DNA from: Melaminivora sp034675505
GTDB taxonomy: Bacteria > Pseudomonadota > Gammaproteobacteria > Burkholderiales > Burkholderiaceae_C
Direction: 5' to 3'
Assembly: GCA_034675505.1 (NCBI GenBank)
Contig: JAUCDD010000018.1
Coordinates: 62,001 to 126,000 of the forward strand
DNA length: 64,000 nucleotides
The notes under the pieces are model-generated. The model was given only the letters and a program-made list of their open reading frames with translations. It made no database searches and was not told the DNA's origin. Below are positions 50,101-58,345 of the stretch, one piece after another (the stretch's first letter is position 1; every line of letters begins with the position of its first letter). The position numbers and the translations under genes are program-made.

Positions 50101-50418
50101 CTGCTGCGCTTTCGGCCCATCCTGATGACCACGCTGGCGGCGCTGGCCGCCGCCGTGCCCCTGATGCTGAGCTGGGGCGACGGCGCCGAGCTGCGCCGGC
50201 CGCTGGGCATCTCCATCTTCGGCGGGCTGGTGCTGTCGCAGCTGCTGACGCTGTTCACCACGCCGGTGATCTACCTGTGGTTCGACCGGCTGGGGTCTTC
50301 TCTTTTCCCTCCCCCGCTGGGGGAGGGCCAGGGTGGGGGCCGGCGTGCCCAGGGCGCAGCGCCGCCCCCACCCCCGCCCTCCACCAAAGGGGGAGGGAGT
50401 GAAGAGGGCAGCGCATGA
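47170..50418 (+). CDS. mdtB: RND multidrug efflux transporter (MdtB-like)
   Basis: A 1082-residue proton-driven inner-membrane pump with 12 membrane segments and two large periplasmic loops. Family blocks include FIQRPVATALFMVAIVL at the start, FVVDDAIVMIENISRH with the proton-relay acidic residues, and GIVKKNAIMMIDFAID. Two repeat-derived stretches are unlike any RND protein: residues about 276-298 (AIKNDSYTSPADAGKGAISS) and the entire C-terminus from about 1042 (PPPLGEGQGGG ... STKGGGSEEGSA). The stop overlaps the mdtC start (ATGA). Confidence 0.94.
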   Translation: MNVSRIFIQRPVATALFMVAIVLAGLVGLRFLPLAALPQVDYPTIQVQTLYPGGSPDVMSRTVTAPLERQFGQMPGLSRMSSVSSAGVSLITLQFVLNLNMDAAEQQVQAAMNAASTLLPADLPAPPVYAKVNPADAPILQLAVTSESLPLTDVQNMVNTRLALKISQINGVGLVTLAGGQRPAVRVQANLEALAAMGLGLDTLSSAIAAGNASTAKGSFDGPQRQYSINANDQLTSASDYRELIVAYAGGAPVRLKDVASVIDGAENSRLGAWTAIKNDSYTSPADAGKGAISSKNALEPTPAIILNVQRQPGANVIATVDAIKRQLPQLEQGLPQSVRLAVLTDRTLGIRASVEHVEMELVLAVLMVVLVIFAFLHSLRATVIASIAVPVSLVGTLAAMYLLGYSLNNLTLMALTIATGFVVDDAIVMIENISRHREMGKGRLEAALTGAGEIGFTIISLTVSLIAVLIPLLFMQEVIGRLFREFAVTLAITILFSALVSLTLVPMMSARLLEPLDHAQGRMGRWMQAHMDRAVGAYDRSLQWVLRRQPLTLAVAVLTLAVTALLYVLIPKGLFPTQSTGQLQGQVQAAADVSFGRMALLQGEVARVVLADPAVLSLSSVVGVDAGNNSTLSAGRLVVNLRARGVFGDSEQAIMQRLRQQVRQQVAGVQLYLQPTQDLTIDSASGPTQYRLDLEGVDMQLVNQWAQRLAGRMAELPEVRHATTSAGATGLAAMVRVDRDSAARLGITTSALDNTLYNAFGQRIVSTIFSETNQYRVILEAARGDAASLQSLRDLPVRTSTGATAPLGSFARIAEEPAPLAVQRVGQYPAATVGFDTAPGVSLGAAVQAIRGAAQAQGLPGAITLRFTGAALAYQSSLSNQLWLILAAVVCVYIVLGVLYESYVHPLTILSTLPSAGVGALLALVLTGHALDVVGIIGLVLLIGIVKKNAIMMIDFAIDAERSQGLAPREAIHQAALLRFRPILMTTLAALAAAVPLMLSWGDGAELRRPLGISIFGGLVLSQLLTLFTTPVIYLWFDRLGSSLFPPPLGEGQGGGRRAQGAAPPPPPPSTKGGGSEEGSA
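47994..48062 (+). repeat. Dispersed ~60-bp repeat, copy H (in mdtB)
   Basis: GCTATCAAAAACGATAGC, then GACGCCGGCAAGGGCGC and ATTTCATCCAAAAAC. This copy shares its whole 3' half with copy I in the efflux lipoprotein gene. Translated in frame in the first periplasmic loop. Confidence 0.8.
50295..50412 (+). repeat. G/C-rich palindromic repeat at the mdtB/mdtC junction
   Basis: CTCCCCCGCTGGGGGAGGGC followed by GGGTGGGGGC, then GCCCCCACCCCCGCCC and CCAAAGGGGGAGGGAG, an imperfect inverted repeat of about 110 bases. Subunits match those in hrpA. It encodes the last 40 residues of MdtB and ends at the mdtC start codon, where an RNA hairpin could affect coupling. Confidence 0.8.
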
Positions 50419-53400
50419 ACCTCTCGCGTCCGTTCATCGAGCGGCCCATCGCCACCATCTTGCTCACCCTGGGCATCGCCCTGGCCGGCCTGGCGGCGTA
50501 CTTCGTGCTGCCGGTGGCGCGGCTGCCGGCGGTGGATTTCCCGGTCATCTTCGTCTCGGCCAACATGGCCGGCGCCAGCCCGGCCGACATGGCGCGCACC
50601 GTGGCCACGCCGCTGGAGCGCACGCTGGGCACCATCGCCGGCGTCAACGAGATGACCAGCAGCTCCAGCAACGGCGCGTCGCGCGTGGTGCTGCAGTTCG
50701 ACCTGAACCGCAACATCGACAGCGCCGCGCGCGACGTGCAGGCGGCCATCAACGCCGCGCGCGCCGACCTGCCGGCCAACCTGCGCGCCAGCCCCACCTA
50801 CCGCAAGGCCAACCCGGCCGCGCAGCCCTTCCTGATCCTGGCGCTGACCTCCGCGACGCGCACGCCCGGGCAGATCTACGACGCGGTGAACAACATCATG
50901 AGCCAGCGCCTGCTGCAGGTGCCGGGCGTGGGCGACGTGATGCTGGGCGGCGGCTCGCAGCCGGCGGTGCGCGTGGAGCTCAACCCCTTCGCGCTGGCGC
51001 AGCTGGGCATGAGCGGCGACGACGTGCGCGCCGCGCTGCAGGCGGGCAACGCCAACCGGCCCAAGGGGCAGGTCGAGGTCGGCACGCCGCAGGACGGGCG
51101 CGCGCTGCAGGTGCTCACGCCCGCGCCCGGCCTGCGCGCGGCCGACTACCGCGACCTGGTGATCGGCATGCGCGGCCAGCAGGAGGTGCGGCTGTCGCAG
51201 GTGGCGCGCGTCATCGACAGCGTGCAGGACACGCGCACGCGCGGCATGTTCAACGGCCAGCCGGCCATCGTGGTCAGCATCACCCAGCAGCCCGACGCCA
51301 ACCTGATCGCCACCGCCGACGCCATCGACGCGCTGCTGCCCCAGCTGCGCGAGCAGCTGCCCTCCGACGTGCAGCTGCACGTGGCCATGGACCGCACCGG
51401 CTCGGTGCGCGCGTCGGTGCGCGAGGTCGAGCTCACGCTGGTCGTCGCGGTGGTGCTGGTGGTGCTGGTGGTGGGGCTGTTCCTGCGCACGCTGCGCGCG
51501 GCGCTGATCCCGGCGGTGGCCACGGTGGTGTCGCTGCTGGGCACCTTCGGCGTGATGTGGGCGCTGGGCTATTCGCTGAACAACCTGAGCCTGATGGCGC
51601 TCACGGTGGCCACCGGCTTCGTGGTGGACGACGCCATCGTGGTGCTGGAGAACATCACGCGCCACCTGGAGATGGGCCGCACGCGCCGCCAGGCGGCGCT
51701 GCAGGGCGCGCGCGAGGTCGGCTTCACGGTGCTGACCATCAGCGTGTCGCTGGTGGCGGTGTTCATCCCGCTGCTGTTCATGGGCGGGCAGCCGGGGCGG
51801 CTGTTTCGCGAGTTCGCGGTCACGCTGTCGGCGGCGGTGCTGATCTCGCTGGTGATCTCGCTGACCACCACGCCCATGCTGTGCGCGCTGCTGCTGCGCC
51901 GGGCGCCCGGCGGGGCGGGCGACGGCAGCGCGCCTGCCGCGCCCGCCCGGCGCAGCCTGATGGGCCGGCTGCGCGCGCGCCTGGGCGGCTGGTCGCGCGG
52001 GGGCGAGCGGCGCCTGGCCGCCGGCTACGCCCATGCGCTCGACTGGGCGCTGGCCTCGCCCTGGCTGGTGGTGCTGGTGCTGCTGGTGGTGGTGGGGCTG
52101 AACGGCTACCTGTTCTCGGCCATCCCCAAGGGCTTCTTTCCCGACCAGGACAACGGCCAGATGTTCGGCGGCCTGCGCGCCGACCAGAGCATCTCCTCCA
52201 CGGCCATGGCCGACAAGCTGCAGCAGGCGGTGGACATCATCCGCGCCGACCCCTCGGTGGGCACGGTGGTGGCGTTCGCCGGCGGCGCCTCGGCGGGCGG
52301 GGGCTTCCTGTCGGCGGCGCTGAAGGCCCCGCGCGAGCGAGCGCCGGGCGAGACCACGCGCGCCGTCGCCGCCCGGCTGCGCCCGCAGCTGGCGCGCATC
52401 ACCGGCCTGCGCGTGTTCCTGAACCCGGTGCAGGAGCTGCGCATGGGCGGGCGCAGCAGCAACGCCACCTACCAGTACACCCTGAAGGCCGACAACGCCG
52501 CCGACCTCAAGACCTGGGCCCTGAAGCTGTCCGCCCGGCTGCGCCAGGACGAGCGCCTGACCGACGTGGATGACGACCAGAGCGACAACGGCGTGGAGGC
52601 CTACGTCGAGGTGGACCGCGAGCGCGCGGCGCGCCTGGGCGTGTCGCTGGCCGCCATCGATGCGGCGCTGTACAACGCCTTCGGCCAGCGCCAGGTGGCC
52701 ACCATGTACAGCGACCTGAACCAGTACAGCGTGGTCATGGAATGGGGGCCGCAGTACACGCGCTCGCCGGTGGCGCTGGCCGACGTGCAGGTGCCGGCCA
52801 ATCCGCCGCGCCAGGCGCCGGCGGGCCCGGGCGCCGCCGCTGCCCCGGGGGCCGGTGCCCCGGCCGGCACCGGCGGCAGCTCGGCCAACCCCGGCCTGCG
52901 CAACGCCTCGACCGGCCAGCCGATCTCGGTCAGCCCCAGCGCCATGGTGCCGCTGTCGGCCTTCGCGCGCTTTGGCGAGCGCGCCGTTCCCACCTCGGTC
53001 TATCACGACGGCGGCGAGCTCTCCAGCACGCTGTCGTTCAACCTGGCCGAGGGCGTCGCCATCGAGGAGGGGCGCCAGGCGGTGCTGGCGGCGGTGGACG
53101 CCATCGGCATGCCCAACAACGTGCGCGGCGCCTTCGCCGGCGCGGCGGCGCAGGCGCAGCAGACGCAGTCGCAGCAGGGCCTGCTGATCCTGGCGGCCAT
53201 CGTCGTCATCTACCTGGTGCTGGGCATGCTGTACGAGAGCCTGGTCCACCCCGTCACGGTGCTGACCACGCTGCCCAGCGCCGGCTTTGGCGCGGTGCTG
53301 GCGCTGCTGGCGCTGAAGATGGAGTTCTCGCTGATTGCGCTGATCGGGGTGTTCCTGCTGATCGGCATCGTCAAGAAAAACGCCATCCTGATCATCGACT

Positions 53401-53726
53401 TCGCCCTGGAGGCCGAGCGCACGCGCGGCCTGGACGCCGTGGCCGCGGTGCGCCAGGCCTGCCTGCTGCGCTTTCGCCCGATCCTGATGACCACGCTGGC
53501 CGCCGGGCTGGGCGCGCTGCCGCTGGCCATCGGCTTCGGCCAGGGCGCCGGGCTGCGCCAGCCGCTGGGGGTGACCATAGTCGGCGGCCTGGTGGCCAGC
53601 CAGCTGCTGACGCTCCTGACCACGCCAGTGGTCTATGTGCTGCTGGACCGCCTGCGCCGGCGCCGCCCGCGCAGCGCACCGGCGGCGGGCGGCAGCGCGG
53701 GCGCGGCGTTGGCGGAGGTGCCATGA
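50415..53726 (+). CDS. mdtC: RND multidrug efflux transporter (MdtC-like)
   Basis: A 1103-residue RND pump homologous to MdtB. It starts FIERPIATILLTLGIAL and has FVVDDAIVVLENITRH, FIPLLFMGGQPGRLFREFA and GIVKKNAILIIDFALE. An unusual Pro/Ala/Gly-rich insertion (around residues 800-825, APAGPGAAAAPGAGAPAG) interrupts the second periplasmic loop, and another basic insert follows the fourth segment near 500. In E. coli MdtB and MdtC work as a heterotrimer, which is likely here too. The start overlaps mdtB and the stop overlaps the lipoprotein gene (both ATGA). Confidence 0.94.
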   Translation: MNLSRPFIERPIATILLTLGIALAGLAAYFVLPVARLPAVDFPVIFVSANMAGASPADMARTVATPLERTLGTIAGVNEMTSSSSNGASRVVLQFDLNRNIDSAARDVQAAINAARADLPANLRASPTYRKANPAAQPFLILALTSATRTPGQIYDAVNNIMSQRLLQVPGVGDVMLGGGSQPAVRVELNPFALAQLGMSGDDVRAALQAGNANRPKGQVEVGTPQDGRALQVLTPAPGLRAADYRDLVIGMRGQQEVRLSQVARVIDSVQDTRTRGMFNGQPAIVVSITQQPDANLIATADAIDALLPQLREQLPSDVQLHVAMDRTGSVRASVREVELTLVVAVVLVVLVVGLFLRTLRAALIPAVATVVSLLGTFGVMWALGYSLNNLSLMALTVATGFVVDDAIVVLENITRHLEMGRTRRQAALQGAREVGFTVLTISVSLVAVFIPLLFMGGQPGRLFREFAVTLSAAVLISLVISLTTTPMLCALLLRRAPGGAGDGSAPAAPARRSLMGRLRARLGGWSRGGERRLAAGYAHALDWALASPWLVVLVLLVVVGLNGYLFSAIPKGFFPDQDNGQMFGGLRADQSISSTAMADKLQQAVDIIRADPSVGTVVAFAGGASAGGGFLSAALKAPRERAPGETTRAVAARLRPQLARITGLRVFLNPVQELRMGGRSSNATYQYTLKADNAADLKTWALKLSARLRQDERLTDVDDDQSDNGVEAYVEVDRERAARLGVSLAAIDAALYNAFGQRQVATMYSDLNQYSVVMEWGPQYTRSPVALADVQVPANPPRQAPAGPGAAAAPGAGAPAGTGGSSANPGLRNASTGQPISVSPSAMVPLSAFARFGERAVPTSVYHDGGELSSTLSFNLAEGVAIEEGRQAVLAAVDAIGMPNNVRGAFAGAAAQAQQTQSQQGLLILAAIVVIYLVLGMLYESLVHPVTVLTTLPSAGFGAVLALLALKMEFSLIALIGVFLLIGIVKKNAILIIDFALEAERTRGLDAVAAVRQACLLRFRPILMTTLAAGLGALPLAIGFGQGAGLRQPLGVTIVGGLVASQLLTLLTTPVVYVLLDRLRRRRPRSAPAAGGSAGAALAEVP

Positions 53727-55204
53727 AAGACTACATTTTTAATAGCAAACTATCATTGATTGGCGCCGGCATGGGCCGTATTTCACGCAAAAACGCGGTT
53801 GTGGCGGCCCTGGCGCTGCTGCTGGGCGCCTGCAGCCCGCTGGCGCCGCAGCCCGCGCCCGCCGTGGAGCTGGGCGCTGGGTGGCGCGGCGTCGCGCCCG
53901 AGGGCTGGGTCAGCACCCAGGACTACCGCGCCTGGCGCGAGGGCCACTGGTGGACGCTGTTTGGCGACGAGGGCCTGGACGCGCTGATGCCGCGCGTGGA
54001 CCTGGGCAACCAGAACCTGGCCCTGGCGCTGGCCAACGTGGCGCAGGCGCAGGCGCTCCTGCGCCAGGCGCAGGCGCAGCTGGCGCCCACGCTGGGCGTG
54101 CAGCTGAGCGAGCAGCGCAGCGGCCAGCCGGCGCGCGGCGCGGCGCAGCTGGGCGCCACGGCCAGCTGGGCGCCCGACCTGTGGGGGCGGCTGGCGGCCG
54201 GCGTCAGCGCCCAGGGCGCCAGCGTGCAGGCCAGCCAGGCGCAGCTGGCGGCCGCGCGCCTGTCGGCGCAGGGCAGCCTGGCGCAGGCCTGGTTTGCCCT
54301 GCGCGAGGCCGAGGCCGAGGGCGCGCTGCTGGAAGACATCATCCAGGGCTACCGCCGCGCCCTGTCCATCACGCAGAACAACTACGACGCCGGCATCGCC
54401 GCGCGCACCGATGTGCTGCAGGCGCAAAGCACGCTGGAGTCCGCCCTGGCCACGCGCGCCGGCCTGCAGCGCAGCCGCGACACCTACGAGCACGCCATCG
54501 CGCTGCTGGTGGGCGAGGTGCCGGCGCGCTTCGCGCTGCAGCCGGCGCGCTGGCTGCCCACGGCCCCCGGGGTGCCGCCCGAGCTGCCCGCGCAGCTGCT
54601 GCTGCGCCGCCCCGACGTGGCCGCCGCCGAGCGCCAGGTGGCGGCGGCCAACGCCAACATCGGCGCAGCGCGCGCCGCCTGGCTGCCGGCCGTCAACCTG
54701 AGCGCGGGGGCGGGCGGCGCGGCGGTGGGGCTGGCGCAACTGGTGTCGGCGCCCACGCTGGCCTGGTCGCTGGGCGCGACGCTGGCGCAGGCGGTCTTTG
54801 ATGGCGGCGCGCGCGACGCAGCCATCGCCCAGGCGCGCGCGGTGCACCAGGCGGCCAGCGCCAACTACCGCCAGAGCGTGCTGGCGGCCATGGGGCAGGT
54901 GGAGGACCAGCTGACGGCGCGCGTCGCGCTGGACGAGCAGATCCAGCACGCCAGCGCCGCCGCCGACGCCGCCACGGGCGCCGAGCAGCGCACGCTCAAC
55001 AGCTACCGCGCCGGCCTGTCGGCCTACACCGCCGTGGTGGCGGCGCAGGCCACGTCGCTGGCCGCGCAGCGCACGCTGATGCAGCTGCAGCTGCAGCGCC
55101 AGCAGGCGGTGGTCGCGCTGGTCCAGGCACTGGGCGGCGGCTGGGTGGCGCCGTGGGCGGCGGATTCATCCCCTGCTTCCGCGAGCGGGGGAGCGCCGGG
55201 CTGA
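53723..55204 (+). CDS. RND outer-membrane efflux lipoprotein (NodT/OprM type)
   Basis: A 493-residue outer-membrane channel of the TolC superfamily. A lipoprotein signal ends in LALLLGAC, so Cys38 or so is the lipidation site, and two OEP repeats follow (about 50-260 and 270-470; NYDAGIAARTDVLQAQSTL, LLRRPDVAAAERQVAAANANI). The first 25 residues come from a dispersed repeat that reaches into the basic n-region of the signal peptide. It completes the tripartite pump with mdtABC and overlaps mdtC by four bases. Confidence 0.92.
   Translation: MKDYIFNSKLSLIGAGMGRISRKNAVVAALALLLGACSPLAPQPAPAVELGAGWRGVAPEGWVSTQDYRAWREGHWWTLFGDEGLDALMPRVDLGNQNLALALANVAQAQALLRQAQAQLAPTLGVQLSEQRSGQPARGAAQLGATASWAPDLWGRLAAGVSAQGASVQASQAQLAAARLSAQGSLAQAWFALREAEAEGALLEDIIQGYRRALSITQNNYDAGIAARTDVLQAQSTLESALATRAGLQRSRDTYEHAIALLVGEVPARFALQPARWLPTAPGVPPELPAQLLLRRPDVAAAERQVAAANANIGAARAAWLPAVNLSAGAGGAAVGLAQLVSAPTLAWSLGATLAQAVFDGGARDAAIAQARAVHQAASANYRQSVLAAMGQVEDQLTARVALDEQIQHASAAADAATGAEQRTLNSYRAGLSAYTAVVAAQATSLAAQRTLMQLQLQRQQAVVALVQALGGGWVAPWAADSSPASASGGAPG
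53734..53797 (+). repeat. Dispersed ~60-bp repeat, copy I (start of lipoprotein gene)
   Basis: ATTTTTAATAGCAAACTATC, then TTGGCGCCGGCATGGGCC and GTATTTCACGCAAAAACG. It begins four codons after the start codon and continues in frame to the hydrophobic part of the signal peptide. Confidence 0.8.
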
Positions 55205-55218
55205 GGGCGCCGCCAGGC

Positions 55219-56505
55219 TCAGACCGCGTCCAGCGCCTGGTGCAGGTCGGCCAGCAGGTCGTCGATGTGCTCGATGCCGATGGACAGGCGCACCATGCCC
55301 TCGGTCACGCCGGCCTTGGCGAGCTCGTCCGCATCCAGCTGGCGGTGCGTGGTCGAGGCCGGGTGCGTGGCCAGCGATTTCGCGTCGCCGATGTTCACCA
55401 GGCGCAGGAACAGCTGCAGCGCATCCAGGAAGCGCGCGCCAGCCGCGCGGGCGTCCTCGCCGGCGGCGGTCTTCAGGCTGAACGACAGGATGCCCGAGGC
55501 CTTGCCGCCCGACAGGCGCTGCACCAGGGCGTGGTCGGGGTGGCTGCTCAATCCCGCGTAGCGCACCCATTCCACCTTGGGGTGCTTTTGCAGCGCCTCG
55601 GCGATTTTTTGCGAGTTCTCGCAGATGCGGTCCATGCGCAGCGGCAGCGTCTCGATGCCCTGCAGCGTCAGGAAGGCGTTGTGCGGCGACAGGGCGGCGC
55701 CCATGTTGCGCAGCGGCACCACGCGCACGCGGCCGATGTAGGCGGCCGGGCCCAGGGCCTCGGTATAGACCACGCCGTGGTAGCTCACGTCGGGCTCGTT
55801 CAGGCGCTTGAAGCGCGCCTTGTGCTGGGCCCAGGGGAACTTGCCGCTGTCCACGATGGCGCCGCCGATGCTGTTGCCATGGCCGTTCAGGTACTTGGTC
55901 AGCGCGTGCACCACGATGTCGGCGCCGTGCTCGATGGGGCGCAGCAGGTAAGGGCTGGCGACCGTGTTGTCCACGATCAGGGGCACGCCGTGCGCGTGCG
56001 CCACGTCGGCCAGCGCGCGGATGTCGGTCACGTTGCCCAGCGGGTTGCCGATGGATTCGCAAAACACCGCCTTGGTGCGCTCGTCGATCAGCTTGGCGAA
56101 GCTGGCCGGGTCGCGCGGGTCGGCAAAGCGCACCTCGATGCCCTGCTGCGGGAAGGTGTGGGCGAACAGGTTGTAGGTGCCGCCATAGAGCGTGCTGGCG
56201 CTGACGATGTTGTCGCCGGCCTCGGCAATCGCCTGGATGGAGTAGGTCACGGCCGCCATGCCCGAGGCCACGGCCACCGCGCCGATGCCGCCTTCCAGTG
56301 CCGCGACGCGCTTTTCCAGCACGTCGGTGGTCGGGTTCATGATGCGCGTGTAGATGTTGCCCGGCACCTTCAGGTCGAACAGGTCGGCGCCGTGCTGCGC
56401 GCTGTCGAAGGCGTAGGCCACCGTCTGGTAGATGGGCACGGCCACGGACTTGGTGGTCGGGTCGGGCGAGTAGCCGGCATGCACGGCCAGGGTTTCGATG
56501 CGCAT
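55219..56505 (-). CDS. metY: O-acetylhomoserine sulfhydrylase
   Basis: PLP enzyme that makes homocysteine (or methionine) from O-acetylhomoserine and sulfide (or methanethiol). The 428-residue length, LAVHAGYSPDPTTKSVAVPI start, YTRIMNPTTDVLEKRVAALEGG and PLP-Lys region HALTKYLNGHGNSIGG match the OAH sulfhydrylase branch of the Cys/Met enzymes rather than the 390-residue gamma-synthases. AGGAGA lies upstream of ATG 56505. Monocistronic by position; convergent with the efflux operon, 14 bases apart. Confidence 0.93.
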   Translation of the reverse strand: MRIETLAVHAGYSPDPTTKSVAVPIYQTVAYAFDSAQHGADLFDLKVPGNIYTRIMNPTTDVLEKRVAALEGGIGAVAVASGMAAVTYSIQAIAEAGDNIVSASTLYGGTYNLFAHTFPQQGIEVRFADPRDPASFAKLIDERTKAVFCESIGNPLGNVTDIRALADVAHAHGVPLIVDNTVASPYLLRPIEHGADIVVHALTKYLNGHGNSIGGAIVDSGKFPWAQHKARFKRLNEPDVSYHGVVYTEALGPAAYIGRVRVVPLRNMGAALSPHNAFLTLQGIETLPLRMDRICENSQKIAEALQKHPKVEWVRYAGLSSHPDHALVQRLSGGKASGILSFSLKTAAGEDARAAGARFLDALQLFLRLVNIGDAKSLATHPASTTHRQLDADELAKAGVTEGMVRLSIGIEHIDDLLADLHQALDAV

Positions 56506-56594
56506 CGGGGCGTTCTCCTGAAAGAGGGTTGGCGGGTGAAGCGGCGATTGTCGGCCAGCCGGCGCGGCGCTGAAACGATGCGCTGGCTATGTGC

Positions 56595-57245
56595 TTATGC
56601 GGCGCGCGGCGGCCGGGGTGCGCGGGCCGGCGCCAGCGGCGGCTGTGCGGCCTCCCACGCGGGCAGTGCCTGCCACAGCACGGCCGGGGCGTGCGCGTCG
56701 GTGGCGGCGTAGCGGATCTGACCGGGACTCAAGGACCGCACCGACCAGTTGGTGGTGGACGTCTTCTTGGACTTGGACAGCTGCTGGCCCAGCACCAGCG
56801 CCACGGCCGCGCGCACGCCCGTGTTGCGCCCGAAGCCGTGGCGGGAGAAGACCCGGTCCAGGTCTTCCAGCCCGGCGGGTTCGGTGCCCAGTCGCGCCGG
56901 CAGGCTGCGCCGGTCGTTGTCCAGGCCAAAGCCCACCTTGCGGATGCGCGCATCGGCCAGCACCTCGCGCGCCAGCTGCAGCGCCTCGGGCTGGCGCAGT
57001 TGCAAGAGCCAGGCATCTTGAGGCGTGGCCAGCTGCACCAGGTCGGGGCCGGCGTCGTGCGCGCCGGCGGTGAACAGGGGCCGGCTCTCGGTATCGAAGC
57101 CCAGCACCCGCACGCCCCGCAGCGCGGCGCGCGCGGCGGCGAATTCCTGAGCCGTGGCGGGGATGTGGATGCGCGCCGGCGCCAGCGTGGGGAAGGGCGG
57201 CAGCAGGGCGGATTGCTCTTTGGTGGGCGGCAGGCGGCGGGGCAT
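56595..57245 (-). CDS. 3'-5' exonuclease domain protein (RNase D-like)
   Basis: A 216-residue DEDD-type exonuclease. The catalytic blocks are FDTESRP (Asp and Glu), GFGLDNDRRSL (Asp) and YAATDAHAP (Tyr and Asp), in the order expected. It lacks HRDC domains, so it is a stand-alone exonuclease and not classical RNase D. Substrate (RNA or DNA) is unknown. ATG 57245 begins a short basic lead. It lies 12 bases after the RhuM-Fic gene on the same strand. Confidence 0.85.
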   Translation of the reverse strand: MPRRLPPTKEQSALLPPFPTLAPARIHIPATAQEFAAARAALRGVRVLGFDTESRPLFTAGAHDAGPDLVQLATPQDAWLLQLRQPEALQLAREVLADARIRKVGFGLDNDRRSLPARLGTEPAGLEDLDRVFSRHGFGRNTGVRAAVALVLGQQLSKSKKTSTTNWSVRSLSPGQIRYAATDAHAPAVLWQALPAWEAAQPPLAPARAPRPPRAA

Positions 57246-57256
57246 GGAAGGGCTTT

Positions 57257-58259
57257 TCAGGTCGCGCGTGCGGCATCAGGTGGCGCCAGCATGTTCTGGA
57301 TCAGGCGGATCATGATGTCCTTGGCAGTGGGATTGGACTCGGCCACCAGCAGCGCCAGCGCCGCCAGGCCCACGTCGTTGATGACGGGTTCGCCGCCGCG
57401 CAGCAGCCGCCCGTTGCGCGCCAGGAAGTCCACGAACAGGTAGGAGCCGATGCGCTTGTTGCCGTCTGAGAACGGGTGGTTCTTGATGATGAAATACAGC
57501 AGGTGCGCGGCCTTGGATTCCACCGTGGGGTAGGCCGGCTCGCCAAATACCGATTGCTCCAGGTTGCCCAGCGTGGCGGCGAAGGCGTCGTCCCGTTCGC
57601 GGCCGAAGAGCTGCGTGGCCTCCTTGCGCGCCATCAGGTCGGCTTTCAGACGTGCGATGCCGGTGCGAGCCTCATCCGGCGCCGGGAGCGTGCCTCCGGG
57701 GCTGCCGGCGGGGTCGGTGAGCAGGCCCTCGTCGTAGCGTTGCAGCCACAGGAAGGTGTGGGTGTAGCGCGCGATCACGTCCACCAGGCCCCGGCCTTGG
57801 TCAGTGGTCAGCGCCTCGCCGGACGCAGCCTTGCGCACCAGGGCGAGGGCGGCCTCCAGCTCGGCGGCGTTGTGCTCGAAGCGCTGGCGGTTGATGGTGT
57901 AGCCCTGCACCAGATGCTCGCGCAGGACGGTGGTGGCCCATTGGCGAAAGCGCGTGCCCTGTACCGATTTGACGCGATAGCCCACGGAAATGATGACGTC
58001 CAGGTTGTAGTGGACGATCTCGCGTTGGACCTGGCGTTTGCCTTCCTGGCGAACTATCCGGAAATTCCGGATGGTTGCCGTTTGCCCTGAGTTCGCCCTC
58101 GGCATAGACGTTGCCGATGTGCTCGTTGACCGTGCGAATGTCCTTGCCGAACAGCTCCGCCATCTGCGCCTGGCTCAGCCACACGGACTCGCCCTCCAGC
58201 TGCACCTGCACGGTGTGGTTGTCAGACTCAAAGATGACGATCTGGCTCGGCGTGGTCAT
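57257..58259 (-). CDS. RhuM-Fic family protein, apparent frameshift
   Basis: An N-terminal RhuM domain (TVQVQLEGESVWLSQAQMAELF, then DIRTVNEHIGNVYAEGELRA in the first frame; ATIRNFRIVRQEGKRQV and HYNLDVIISVGYRVKS in the second) followed by a Fic domain with HPFSDGNKRIG. Fic proteins transfer AMP or similar groups to target proteins, often as toxins. One extra base near 58073-58082 breaks the frame; corrected length is about 333 residues. AGGAG precedes ATG 58259. No separate antitoxin gene is adjacent, and no inhibitory (S/T)xxxE(G/N) helix was confidently located. Confidence 0.85.
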
Positions 58260-58345
58260 GGCAGGCTCCTGCAGGCGAGGGGCGAGCATTGTGCGGCAGC
58301 CACGCCTGCCGCCGGCCTGCGGCTTCCCCGCGCCAGCGGCGCTTT

